DNA of 64,000 nt from CAZUFB01 sp048173955 (GTDB lineage: Bacteria > Actinomycetota > Coriobacteriia > Coriobacteriales > UMGS124): positions 1 through 64,000 of the forward strand of contig DBEYOB010000022.1 of assembly GCA_048173955.1 (NCBI GenBank), read 5' to 3'. The translations under genes were made by a program, and so were the position numbers. This document shows, piece by piece, positions 1 through 8,741 of the stretch; within the stretch, counting starts at the first letter, position 1; each line of letters opens with the position of its first letter. Below the pieces are notes generated by a model, which worked only from the letters and a program-made list of their open reading frames with translations, made no database searches and had not been told where the DNA came from.

Positions 1-210
1 GGGTGCGAGCCTTGCGTCAGGATGTTGGGACATGAGATGGCCCCCTCTTCCGTAAGCGTAAACAACCCACAGCATGCGGGAGCCATCCCTATTTGCCATC
101 CCCGGGGCGTAAACAACGTCTTGGCATTGAACACTTTGTCGCACGTTTTTTGTGGAGTAAGAAGCGGACGGGGACGATGACCTCGCCTCCTGAACCGACA
201 CGCATCCTAC
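1..210. other. No gene seen, left edge of window
   Basis: I see no supported coding region between the window edge and the decayed IS256 transposase. Long frames exist on the plus strand, but they mirror the transposase on the other strand and have no family match. The right-hand end of the IS256 element may lie here, but I cannot point to a matched terminal inverted repeat. Confidence 0.4.
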
Positions 211-1394
211 ATCTTCGGCCCGTGTCGGTCAACCACCTCCCTGACTATCTCGGAGGCGCGCCTGCATGCAGCCTCGACGCGGGCGGCTCCGACTCCGAGG
301 TCGGCTCCAGGGCCCTGGCGGCCGACGCCTTGGAGAAGGCGAGCTGCGAGGTCCAGCAACCCTCCTCGCCCATCAGCACCGCGCAAGTCAGTTGCGCATC
401 GACGCCCCCGAGGGAAGCAGCATGGCGCGCGGTAACGGCACTCGATCTCCCCGTTCGCCCTCTACGGGACGTTATTAATGTGGATCTTGCACCAGTTTTC
501 TCGGGAAAGGACGCGGAGGTCAAGGTCGTCCTCGCGGGCGGAGGCGAAGCACTCACCGACCACCCCGGACAGCAGCAAGACCTAGGGGTTCGCGCCGCCC
601 GACCGCGGCGCACACCAGGTCGGTCTGCAACCCCCCCCCTTGCCGGCCAGGCTACGCAGTGGCCCTTGACATTCCGCTGCAGACGGGTCGCACAGCCCTG
701 CCGGCAGCAACCGCTGAGCGCCTCCGAGACTGTCCCGACGAGGCCCGCGTGGTCGTCGGAAACGACGGGCCGCACGCCCCGAAGTCACGGGTGCGCAGCC
801 CCAGTAGGAACCTCTTCCAGCCCTCGTAGGACTCAGTGTCGATGTGGGCGCCGAGAAACTCCTTGTGGCAGTCCTCAACCAGCCCGATGGCGGCGACTGC
901 GTCCCGGGCTGCGTAACACCCGGCGACCCTGCGCTTCATGCAGATGGCGTCGAACCACACGTAGGGGTGTGAGCCGGGACCCAGCAGCCTGGAGCGGAAC
1001 GCCTCGGCCTTCTTTGCCCAGGGAGGACCACAGCAAGCTGCTCGGCGGCCCTCTCGACTTTGAGGGTCGAGAGGGCCGCAACGTACATCCCCCTGGCCAG
1101 GGTGACCATCGACGTTTTAACGCGGGCACGGCGCTCCGGCAGGGCCTCAGGGCAGTACGTGCTCCGGCGCAGCTTGGGCGCACGCAGCCTCGGCTCGCCT
1201 GCGGACGTCCTGAGCACCCTGCCCCTGTAGCCGTTGCGGCTGTTGGAGCGCGCGTCGACGTCTATCATCGCGTTTATCGCGCATCCGAGGACCCTGCAGC
1301 CGAACTCGCGCAGATCCGTGCGCTCGGTGAAGGCCGTCATGGCCGTCTCCCCCTGCTCGGGGGTAAGTTGCAGTACGATGTCATTGCGGGCCAT
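211..1394 (-). pseudogene. IS256-family transposase, decayed by frameshifts
   Basis: This is a remnant of a mutator-type (IS256) DDE transposase. The N-terminus starts at ATG 1394 (MARNDIVLQLTPEQ). It runs through the family block RNGYRGR, then LRAPKLRRSTYCPE, then the MYVAALSTLKVE region. The middle, in another frame around 660-960, has VWFDAICMKRRVAG and LVEDCHKEFLGAH. A third frame carries VVSDDHAGLVGTVSEAL, the block with the second catalytic Asp. The tail has an ASMR..AVLM.EE.CW block and ends VVDRHGPKM-stop near 211. The whole is about 394 codons, close to the usual 400, but the pieces lie in different frames with stops between them, so no full protein can be made. It belongs to the cluster of IS relics in the first 7 kb. 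Confidence 0.8.
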
Positions 1395-1507
1395 CGCCCT
1401 GTTCTTTCGACGGAAGCCCAAGGCAACCGGCGATTCTAGGCGATGGCCCTCGTTGTCACGCGTTTCGTTGCGACTCTCATACACCACGCCTGCGTGCGCT
1501 ACCGGTA

Positions 1508-2959
1508 CTACCAGGCGACATCAGTGGAGGCAATCATTTCAGGTACGAGCGCGGCGTATGTGGGGTCGTTTGGCCAGTATGTAATTCCTACTTGTCCAAA
1601 CTGGCCATCGTTAAGAATCAGGTGCACATAGGTAGTTCTCACGCCTGCGGCATCATCGAATGTGAGGACGTAGGAAGGCTGTCCGCTCGGTGTGGTTGAC
1701 GGGTACGACTCTATGAGCGTATAACCTGCATTTGCCATTTGATTACCCGCATACTGGATGGATAAGTAGTCCGTCTCCAAGTCACCCGAACTATACATGC
1801 CCGTACAGTTCATATAGACCATCATGTCAGGTGGGTTTTGTGAAGTAGCGTAGAACACGGTTCCATTATTTTCCTGATAAAATGCCATTTCCGCGGGCGC
1901 GCTTATTTGCATACCGTTGAACTGGAGCACCTGCATTTCTGGCCCCTGGGGGACTTCCTCGGTTGCTGGCGCTGCCTGGGTGCTTTCTTCCGCTGTCATG
2001 CCGAGCAAACTGAGCGCCACCTCATCGACCTCGCCTTGGCCAGTTGTTCCGAGGCAAGCTAGCAACGATGCGATGATGTCGTGATTGGCCTGCGTCATCG
2101 AGGCTGGCCAGGAGATGCGTACATGGACGTTTCGACCATCGGATGTGGTGCAATCGGCGATGTAGAACGTGAGGGAGTCATTGCCGGATGGCATGTTGAA
2201 AACTCGGGCGGTACCAGCGATCGATCCGTCTGCCCCATACAGGTTAAAGGTGCCAGACACCTGACCGATTGCGCCCACTTCAACGAGACCGGCAATGGGG
2301 TCGCCTGCGGGAAGAGAAATGATGCCGGCGTCGATGACGATGCCGCTGCTGACGGAATATGCGCGTGCGCCCCCATCGTATGAGAGGCTTTCAAATCCGG
2401 CGGGAAGAACCAACTGTATGCCGGCTATATCTACAGTCTGGGGTATTTGCGACTCCGACGCCTCTTCTGTGTTTTCGGCCGAAGCTTCATCTGCCGGGCT
2501 TTCAGTTTCGCTTCCTGCGGGCTGCGCTTGGGCTTTGCTTGCCGCCTCGGTCAGACAGCTGTTAACGGCGGAAAGTATTGCTTGAGAGGTTACGCTTGCT
2601 CCAGCAACGGCGTCTACGCCTTCTGTGCCATTTGCGGCAATAATGGCTGGAGGCAGCTGTTCAATTGCCTGCGAACCGATACCTGGAGTTTCGCTGTTTT
2701 CCCCAATTGTTACGCTGGCTACAACTCCGCCCTCAATGACAACTGTGACTGGTACTTGGCCACCCATACCTTCACCGGCCGCTCCATAGGAACCGTCGGC
2801 ATATTGACCGCCACCTTGCTAGGCTTCTTCGGCCAGTGCAATGGAAGTGGAGTTGAATAGCTCGAGCCCGGCTGGAGCGGGCGATCCGAGACATATTCCC
2901 GCGAGGGACAGTGATACGGTCGCTACCGCTGCACGGTGCCAGTTGCGTGTGGTAATCAT
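1508..2959 (-). pseudogene. Exported FMN-binding-domain protein interrupted by one in-frame amber codon
   Basis: The gene starts at ATG 2959 behind a GGAG ribosome site and encodes a signal peptide (TTRNWHRAAVATVSLSLAG, ending near SIALAEEA). At codon 47 (2819-2821) there is a TAG, and the same frame continues unbroken to 1508. Right after the stop comes an FMN-binding domain (ADGSYG, GGQVPVTV, NSETPGIG, AGASVTSQAI), where the Thr of AGASVT is the usual covalent FMN site. An acidic linker and about 290 residues of unrecognised exported domain follow. Total length is about 483 codons, like the paralogue at 4232-5680, but with the FMN domain at the N-terminus. A C-to-T change in CAG (Gln) would explain the stop. 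An internal ATG at 2767 with GAAGGT before it could give a 419-residue product without a signal peptide. Pseudogene or suppressed read-through cannot be told apart here. Confidence 0.7.
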
Positions 2960-3339
2960 GGCCGGTCTCCATTCATCTGATGGCGAATGAGGTGGGGCAG
3001 GAACGGGGCTATCTACTACAGTAAATCGAGATGAGGGACGCGTCAAGCATCATCTTGTCTACTTCGCCAGTTTGGCAATCAAGGCGCTTGTGTCGCATTT
3101 CGACTTCATCATGAGGTAGTTGACATCCGGGTTCCGGAGGTACACGATATCCGCAGCTGAAAAACCTCTTGGTTTTGTAAGGGTGTGTCCGCGAAAGCGG
3201 ATGCGTCCTAGTTTTATTCAGGCTTTGCTTTCCATTCCAAGTGCAACAACCCCCGTTGGGGTGGCCCGCGGCGCCCCGATGCGATGACGCCTGCGACGAC
3301 AACATCATCAGAAGGCAGCCATGGGTGGCGGCGCGCCCA
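2960..3339. other. Intergenic region, no gene seen
   Basis: This lies between the start of the amber-interrupted FMN-binding gene and the IS21 scar. It should hold the minus-strand promoter of the FMN-binding gene, but I cannot assign boxes. A small hairpin AAAACC-tctt-GGTTTT is at 3161-3176. A second small stem (TCCGC-gaaa-GCGGA) is near 3188, followed by a T-rich run, which may be a weak terminator or an IS end. Confidence 0.35.
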
Positions 3340-3758
3340 CCTTGCCATCGAGGGGCGCGAGTACGCCATGTGCCTCCGCAAGCATGGGAAGGGCGTGGGC
3401 GAGACCGCCGGGTCAATCGGCAGGGACCGTGCCCAGGGAGCTTGCGCGCAGCCCCTGCACCCGCCTCTACTGCGCGTTGACCGCCCAGCGGGGCCGTCGG
3501 CGCGCCTTCTTCCAGGTCTTCGCCGACGCCTACGAGAGGCAGAGCGTGGTGATCACGACCAACCTCGAGTTCTCGCGCTGGGGAGGGGTGTTCGGCGACG
3601 ACCAGATGGCGGCGGCGGTCATCGACCGCGTTGTCCACCACGGCAGGCTCGTCCAGTTCCGGGGCGAGTCATACCGCGTGAGGCACGCGCTCATGCAGGA
3701 GGGGCAGGTGCTCAAAATCCTCTGCTCGGATCGCTTGCGCAACCTGGTCAATTTCTGA
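3340..3758 (+). pseudogene. IS21-family scar: IstA N-terminal trace joined to IstB C-terminus
   Basis: The 3' part (about 3490-3758) encodes a clear IstB helper-ATPase C-terminus: FFQVFADAYERQSVVITTNL, then EFSRWGGVFGDDQMAAAVID, then a GRLVQFRGESYRVRHALM-like end. Upstream in another frame (about 3341-3433) is EYAMCLRKHGKGVGETAGSI followed by GRD, which resembles the helix-turn-helix start of IstA transposases. Most of IstA and the Walker motifs of IstB are missing, so this looks like a large internal deletion of an IS21 element followed by frame decay. The IstB end is firm; the IstA assignment is weaker. Confidence 0.7.
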
Positions 3759-4231
3759 TGCGCATTCTGTTCAAAACCACTTGACTAAACAACCCATGCC
3801 GTGCGGTGGCTGATGTGGCGCACCCCCCTCCGCGACGGCGGCGGACGGCAGGTCGGCCTCGCCGGCGGGCGGGCCGCCGGCGAGGCCCGGGCAGGGGTTC
3901 GCGCGCTTCATGGCGGCGTCTTCCCGTCCGCCCGAACGCCCGACCGGAGGGAATTGTCGCCGAGCAGAGAACCGGGCGGGCGCTCGGGCTGACTCTCCGT
4001 TTGGCACGCATAAGGATGGCACAGCGCCGGCCGTCGCGCCATCTATCCCTTATCTGGGTGATTGTTAGAACCAAGTTCTATATTCCATGCCATCTACGGG
4101 AGTAGACATCATCTTTGCCGATTGGCTCAAATAAAATAAAGATGTAAGTGTATCTTTGTCCTATGTGAGAAGACGGGCGTTTAGAAGTCTCCATTTGCTT
4201 AGCGTGTCTACTATAACGAGAAGGGGGAAAC
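3759..4231. other. Intergenic region upstream of FMN-binding protein
   Basis: I see no gene. The first 300 bases are GC-rich. The last 170 (about 4060-4231) are clearly AT-richer, as expected for a promoter of the following plus-strand gene. A good ribosome site (GAGAAGGGGGAAAC) sits directly before ATG 4232. No confident -35/-10 pair can be named. Confidence 0.35.
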
Positions 4232-5680
4232 ATGAAACTTGCAAGCATCTCTTTGAGAGCGACTTTAGCAACAACCGTGCTTTCTGTGGCAGTTGCAGGA
4301 CTTGGAATCATCGCCCCACCCGCTTTAGCGGCATCGGACGGCTCTCTGCAGGACATCATCGACAGCGCTCGGTCGTCAGTGGATGCAGAGGGTAACCAAG
4401 CGCTTGGTTTGACATTCCAGGTTCCAGATGGCTTTGATTGCACAATAGAAAAACAAGAGGCTGATAAGATTTATTATGCATTTTCTTCGGAGACATGCAA
4501 CTTTGTTGCCGGCTTCACAGACGCTGAAGCCATTTTTACTAGCGATGAAGTAGACCTGATAATAAATAGTTACGATTCCGATTCCGTTGGCGAGCTCCTC
4601 GCGGAAAGCATGGGGCAAACGTACATCGATTGCCTTTCCTACAGCAACAATAATACATTCTTTACGGTGTTCTTTTTTGGGCCCTCCGACGACGATTCCG
4701 GTTTAATGATGTCGCTTGCCATTGTTAACGGAACTCAGCCTGTTACTGTTTCTACGGTATTTGCACCCTACGAAATTGAGGCCGTTCTTCCAGCTATTGA
4801 CGAGTTTTACAGCTCCATCGAGCCGGCGGGTGATACGGGCGCTTCTGCCGAAAGTCCCTCCGCCGGCCGAATTGAGTCCTCACCAGATTTAGGTGATTGG
4901 AATATCAAATACTATGTTGATGAGTTTGACCGGCCTACAGATGAGGCCTATCTGTCTATTGCGGGGGAAGGAACGTTTAGCAATAGCGCGACCACGGATG
5001 ATGAACTTGAGTTTAGGGTTCTCTTCGATAACGAAAGCTTTGCCGTAACGCTAGATGAGTATGGGTCTCATCGAGTGAAGGGCTATATGACGATTGGGTA
5101 CGATGCAAAGGTATTAGATTCAAACGGCGAGGTCTACGAGATGCCCGCCTATCTGTATGAAGGTTCTGATCGAGTGTACTTCTCCGACTATGAGTTGATA
5201 CGTGACATACTCTCTCGCGGGGGAACCGTGCGTTTCAACCTCGTGGAAAGTGACGACCCCATCAATGAGTACAATTTCGCAATAGACGCCACGGGTTTTA
5301 ATGCTGCGCTTGGGTCTCTGTACCCGGGAATGTCATCGACAGACCCTGGAGCAGATGCCGATTTCTCGTCTTACTCGGGGGATGGCAAGGGTGCCGTGGC
5401 CGCCGGCTCCTACGCCGACGGCACCTACGAGGGCACCGGCAAGGGCATCGGCGGCGACGTGCCCGTGACCGTCACCGTCGAGGGCGGCAAGATCGCCTCC
5501 GTCGAGGTCGGCGACAACTCCGAGACCCAGGGCATCGGCACCAACGCCATCGAGCAGCTGCCCGCCCTCATCGTCGAGGCCGGCGGTACCGAGGGCGTCG
5601 AGGGCGTCTCCGGCGCCACCGTCACCTCCAACGCCATCCTCGACGCGGTCGAGACCGCCCTCGAGGGGGCTTCGAGGTAA
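4232..5680 (+). CDS. Exported protein of unknown function with C-terminal FMN-binding domain
   Basis: The 482-residue protein begins with a Sec-type signal peptide (KLASISLRATLATTVLSVAV, cleavage near APPALA-AS). Residues about 35-385 form an acidic domain with no family I recognise. The last 90 residues are an FMN-binding domain (ADGTYEGTGKGIGGDVPVTV, then GDNSETQGIG, then GVSGATVTSNAI), in which the Thr after GATV is the expected ApbE flavinylation site. It probably carries covalent FMN outside the membrane as an electron carrier. Codon use changes sharply near 5395: the N-terminal part is relatively AT-rich, while the FMN domain is very GC-rich and nearly matches the 3' end of the flavoreductase gene at 43337-45379. 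It is a paralogue of the broken gene at 1508-2959 but carries the FMN domain at the other end. The start is set by a strong ribosome site. Confidence 0.85.
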   Translation: MKLASISLRATLATTVLSVAVAGLGIIAPPALAASDGSLQDIIDSARSSVDAEGNQALGLTFQVPDGFDCTIEKQEADKIYYAFSSETCNFVAGFTDAEAIFTSDEVDLIINSYDSDSVGELLAESMGQTYIDCLSYSNNNTFFTVFFFGPSDDDSGLMMSLAIVNGTQPVTVSTVFAPYEIEAVLPAIDEFYSSIEPAGDTGASAESPSAGRIESSPDLGDWNIKYYVDEFDRPTDEAYLSIAGEGTFSNSATTDDELEFRVLFDNESFAVTLDEYGSHRVKGYMTIGYDAKVLDSNGEVYEMPAYLYEGSDRVYFSDYELIRDILSRGGTVRFNLVESDDPINEYNFAIDATGFNAALGSLYPGMSSTDPGADADFSSYSGDGKGAVAAGSYADGTYEGTGKGIGGDVPVTVTVEGGKIASVEVGDNSETQGIGTNAIEQLPALIVEAGGTEGVEGVSGATVTSNAILDAVETALEGASR

Positions 5681-5814
5681 CGCGCATCGATTGTCGCGGT
5701 TACGCTAGGCGCTTTTGCGCAAAGCACAAAAGCGCGGTAATACCGAGGGTCGCCCAACGATGGCGGCCCTCCGTCTTTTACCAGGACAATCGGCAGCTTT
5801 TCCGGCTCTTCGAG

Positions 5815-6930
5815 CTTCTAGTGGGTAGCACATCCGGAGGCGAGCTGCGCGGAGAAATCCAGACGGCCCAGCCTGAGGAATATCATGGTGGTGAAGTGGC
5901 CGACGTTCCTGAAGCCCCGCGAGGCCCGCTTGAGCGACTGGATGATCGAGTTCATGCCCTCGAGGAAGCCGTTCGTGGCCCGCACGGAGAACCAGTTGAG
6001 CACGCCCTCGCGCTCGTCCCGGATCGTCCTCGCCGCGACCTTCATCAGGGGGACGTTGGAGTGCATGATCCACGAAAGGGCCCGGTCGAGCTCGGCGGAG
6101 GCCTCCTCCCTCGTGGCGCACGAGTAGACCGCGCGCACGGCCTCGACCATCGCGCAGGCCCGCGCCGTGAGCAGGTGCTCCGATGCGAGCGACGCCCTCT
6201 TGGCCGCCTGCCGCTCGGTGAGGTTCTCCGGGCGCTTGAGCCACACGTACTTGGTGCCCCCGAGCAGGCGCCCCTTCTCCTCCCACGACTTCGCCTCGGC
6301 GCACCTGGTCTTGTCCAGGGCCTTGGTGAGCAGCTGCATGACGTGGAAGCGGTCCACGGTCTGGGCGGCGCCCGGCATCGCCTCGGCGACCGCGCGCCCG
6401 AGCATCGCCCATATCCGGGAGTCCGACTCCCCGACCTGCGCCGAGATCGCCTTGACCGTCATGCCGGACATCGCCATCACGAGGACCTGCGCCTCGAAGA
6501 GGGCGGTGAAGTGGGAGTTCGGGCGCAGCTCCCACGGCATGCGGACGGTCCGGGGCCCGTGCTCGGGGCAGTCGGCGCGCGGCGCCCGGCAGTGCACGAC
6601 CGTGCGGAACTGCCATATGTCGAGGTGGCGCCAGGCGCGCTCGCGGGCGTCGTAGACGCCGCAGCGGGCTCCGCACTCCGGGCACGACACGGCGTTGCCG
6701 GGCGCCCTGCCAACCCTTATGTGCAGCTCCTCGTCGCCGGTCTCCGGCGACTCGAACCACACGTCCTCGACCCGCCATTCCGGGCCGAGCCCCATCGAGT
6801 GCTCGAAGAGCCTCGCCAGCATCCCCGCCTGCGCGTCCATCGCGGAGCCTCCAGTCGCCGCCCGTCGGGGAAATGGTACCGCTGGCGGGCCACGGGGTCA
6901 TGGGCTCACCTTGGTGCTACCCACCAGAAG
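5815..6930 (-). mobile_element. ISL3-family insertion sequence, internally deleted, with intact terminal inverted repeats
   Basis: The ends are CTTCTAGTGGGTAGCAC at 5815-5831 and its inverse GTGCTACCCACCAGAAG at 6914-6930, matching at 16 of 17 positions. One transposase frame fills the element, and its stop codon lies inside the left repeat. At 1116 bp the element is shorter than usual ISL3 members (about 1.3-1.5 kb), because the transposase lacks an internal block. I could not find a convincing 8-bp target duplication in the flanks. Confidence 0.8.
5818..6840 (-). pseudogene. ISL3-family transposase with in-frame deletion of part of the catalytic core
   Basis: The 340-residue frame has the ISL3 N-terminal zinc finger (CPECGARCGVYDARERAWRH, then C.AP..DCPEHG), a helix-turn-helix (MSGMTVKAISAQVGESDSRI) and the C-terminal block LEGMNSIIQSLKRASRGFRN with the last catalytic Glu. 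Between WAMLGRAVAEA and MPGAAQTVDRFHVMQL, about 70-80 residues expected in the family are missing. These include the segments that normally hold the first catalytic Asp (GVDE-like) and the DMSPAF-like motif. The repeated VAEA/A.PGA text at the joint suggests recombination between short repeats. The frame is otherwise open, so a stable but inactive protein may be made. It could still be moved in trans because its ends are intact. Confidence 0.75.
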
Positions 6931-7217
6931 TTTCGATGCGAAAGAATCGAGGTTGTGCACGGCACTCTGCCTGACGGATGAATGTTGATTGCCCGGATTC
7001 TAAAATGCAGTTTCCAATTTGGAAATATATCGATTTTTCTGCCTGCCGGATGTCGTACACAAGTTCGATTTTTCCCCAGCGCGGCCCGCCCCCCGGCTCG
7101 GCCCGTTTCACGATACGCGGGCGGCTTGCGCGACGACGCCTAGTTCCAGTAGGACGTCCCGCCACACCGGGTGCACGGTGTCCCGTCGGGACGTCGCCGC
7201 GCGCAATTTCGCGCCGC
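6931..7217. repeat. Intergenic stretch with short repeats beside the IS end
   Basis: No gene is seen. It contains a near-repeated 14-mer, CTGCCTGACGGATG at 6968-6981 and CTGCCTGCCGGATG near 7039, a palindrome TTTCCAATTTGGAAA at 7011-7025, and a GC-rich stem (ACACCG..CGGTGT) near 7168. These may be leftovers of a further mobile-element end, or the flank of the deleted aldehyde:ferredoxin oxidoreductase gene. Confidence 0.35.
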
Positions 7218-7500
7218 CTACTTCGCGTATGCCCCGAACAGCTCCTTGGGGTCCTTCACCGGCTCGTAGTCCTCGGGCTTGAAGTGTCCATCGACCGTGA
7301 ACGGCGAAGGTTTGCGCGTATAGGGTGCGCCGGTGTCGGGAATCTTGCCGGCGGCCTCCATCGCGGCCTCCACGTCGGTCATGCCCAGCCGCTCGTAGGT
7401 CTCGCGCGTGGGCCAGCCGGTCGCGCGGTCCCAGCCCAGGCGCTCGTAGTACAGGTCGATGGCGTCGTTCCAAGTTTGCCGTTTCGGTCCTCCCTCTCCG
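7218..7500 (-). pseudogene. C-terminal fragment of an aldehyde:ferredoxin oxidoreductase
   Basis: About the last 90 residues match the C-terminus of tungsten/molybdopterin aldehyde:ferredoxin oxidoreductases: WNDAIDLYYERLGWDRATGW, then PTRETYERLGM. The family is normally about 600 residues, with cofactor and 4Fe4S motifs further upstream; none of these is present. The frame continues upstream to 7565, but the text there no longer looks like the family, and the frameshifted plus-strand gene begins soon after. It is read as the tail of a gene whose rest was lost in a rearrangement, consistent with the neighbouring IS debris. It may keep its natural stop but has no likely start. Confidence 0.65.
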
Positions 7501-7676
7501 TCATGTTCGACCGATGAACGAGCTGGTTTATGACGCGATATACGGTGGTCGCACCTAAATGTCAATACGATTTAAATTGATAGTTCGCCACAAATGGGCG
7601 CATACTATCAACGATTGCCAGCAAGGGTGGCAAACGTCCACACATGTCGGCGAACGGCGGCGGAGGGAGACTGGCC

Positions 7677-8691
7677 ATGACGGGGCGTGGAGACGAGGGA
7701 GGTCGCTCGCTTTCGGGCGGGCACCTCCCGGGGCCTGTCGGCACCGACGAGTACATTGCGACGTGGAGCGTGCTTGTGGAACGCCCGCTTTCGTTCGACG
7801 AGTTTTCGGACCTCCCGATGCCGCCCGGCTGCACGCCCGTCGAGCTGTGGCGCCACTTCGCCGCGCTGCGTCGGGTTGCCGGCGTGACGATGGGGGTCAA
7901 ACCGTGGTTCCGGGTCGACCGCGACGTTTCGTGGGCGTTCGTCCCCAAGAGCACCCAGCTCGCGCTCAACCAGATCATGTCCATGTCCTACCCCGATTCG
8001 GCGCTCAACGCGTTTGTGCGCCAGGGCGGCCGGGCCGACTATGGGCTGTTGCCGTTTGTGGTCGACGAGGTCTATTCGCTCGCGCGGCGCGACGGGCTCA
8101 CCGAGCTCAACAAGACCGCCCTGCAGGCGATCTGGACGGGCGAGCGCGCGCCGGAGACTCCCGCCGAACGAATCGTCGCCAACCTGAGCGAGTTGTTCGC
8201 CGGCGCGGCGCGTGTTCTTCGTCAAGATCGAACGGCCCGTCCTGTCCTACGTTCCCTTCTCGCGCATGTCGGGCTATCGGACGAACGACTATGCCGGACG
8301 CTTCGTGACCGAGCACGCCCATCTGGTACGCGAGGTCGGCTCCGACGAGGGGCTCGACTGCACCTTCGAGTTTTCCGGGGCGGCGGACACCTATCTGAGG
8401 GGGCTGCTGCGCATCGCCGACAAGGTGGCCGCCCTCGAAAAGGAGGCCGCGTCGAGTCGCGAGCGCCTCGAGCACGTGGCGGGGCTCAACCGCCGGCAGA
8501 AGGATTTCCTGCTCGTCGCCCAACGCAATCCCGCGATGTCGATCAAGCTCAAGCACTACGCCGAACTCTACGGCGTCGTGTACGCCACCGCCCGAGCCGA
8601 CCTGCTCGACCTGGTCGAGAAGGGCTACCTCTCCTATCGCAAGGAGGGGCGGGCGTTCGTGTTCTCTGGGGTCGCGGGTCGGTTGGGGTAG
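7677..8691 (+). pseudogene. Winged-helix (Fic-type C-terminus) protein gene with a frameshift near 8205
   Basis: The start is ATG 7677, behind CGGAGGGAGA. The first frame gives about 180 residues (DEYIATWSVLVERPLSFDEF onward) and stays protein-like to NLSELFAGAAR near 8208. A neighbouring frame then continues from VFFVKIERPVLSYVPFSRM to the stop at 8691. The C-terminal 70 residues (GLNRRQKDFLLVAQRNP, then YGVVYATARADLLDLVEKGY) look like the winged helix that ends many Fic-family proteins. I see no HPFxDGN Fic motif, so an AMPylase role is not supported. A single-base change near 8196-8215 joins the frames. No slippery heptamer is visible, so this is a decayed gene or a sequencing error rather than programmed shifting. 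Confidence 0.6.
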
Positions 8692-8741
8692 GACGACGTG
8701 CGCCGGTGTACGTTTGGCGCGAGGGGCAAAGGGCGGATACC

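Noticed and set aside
93..1439. A 448-codon open frame on the plus strand
   Set aside because: It mirrors the decayed IS256 transposase on the other strand and its text is Arg/Pro-rich without motifs.
8196..8215. Programmed ribosomal frameshift in the winged-helix gene
   Set aside because: No slippery heptamer or downstream stimulatory structure was seen; mutation or sequence error is simpler.
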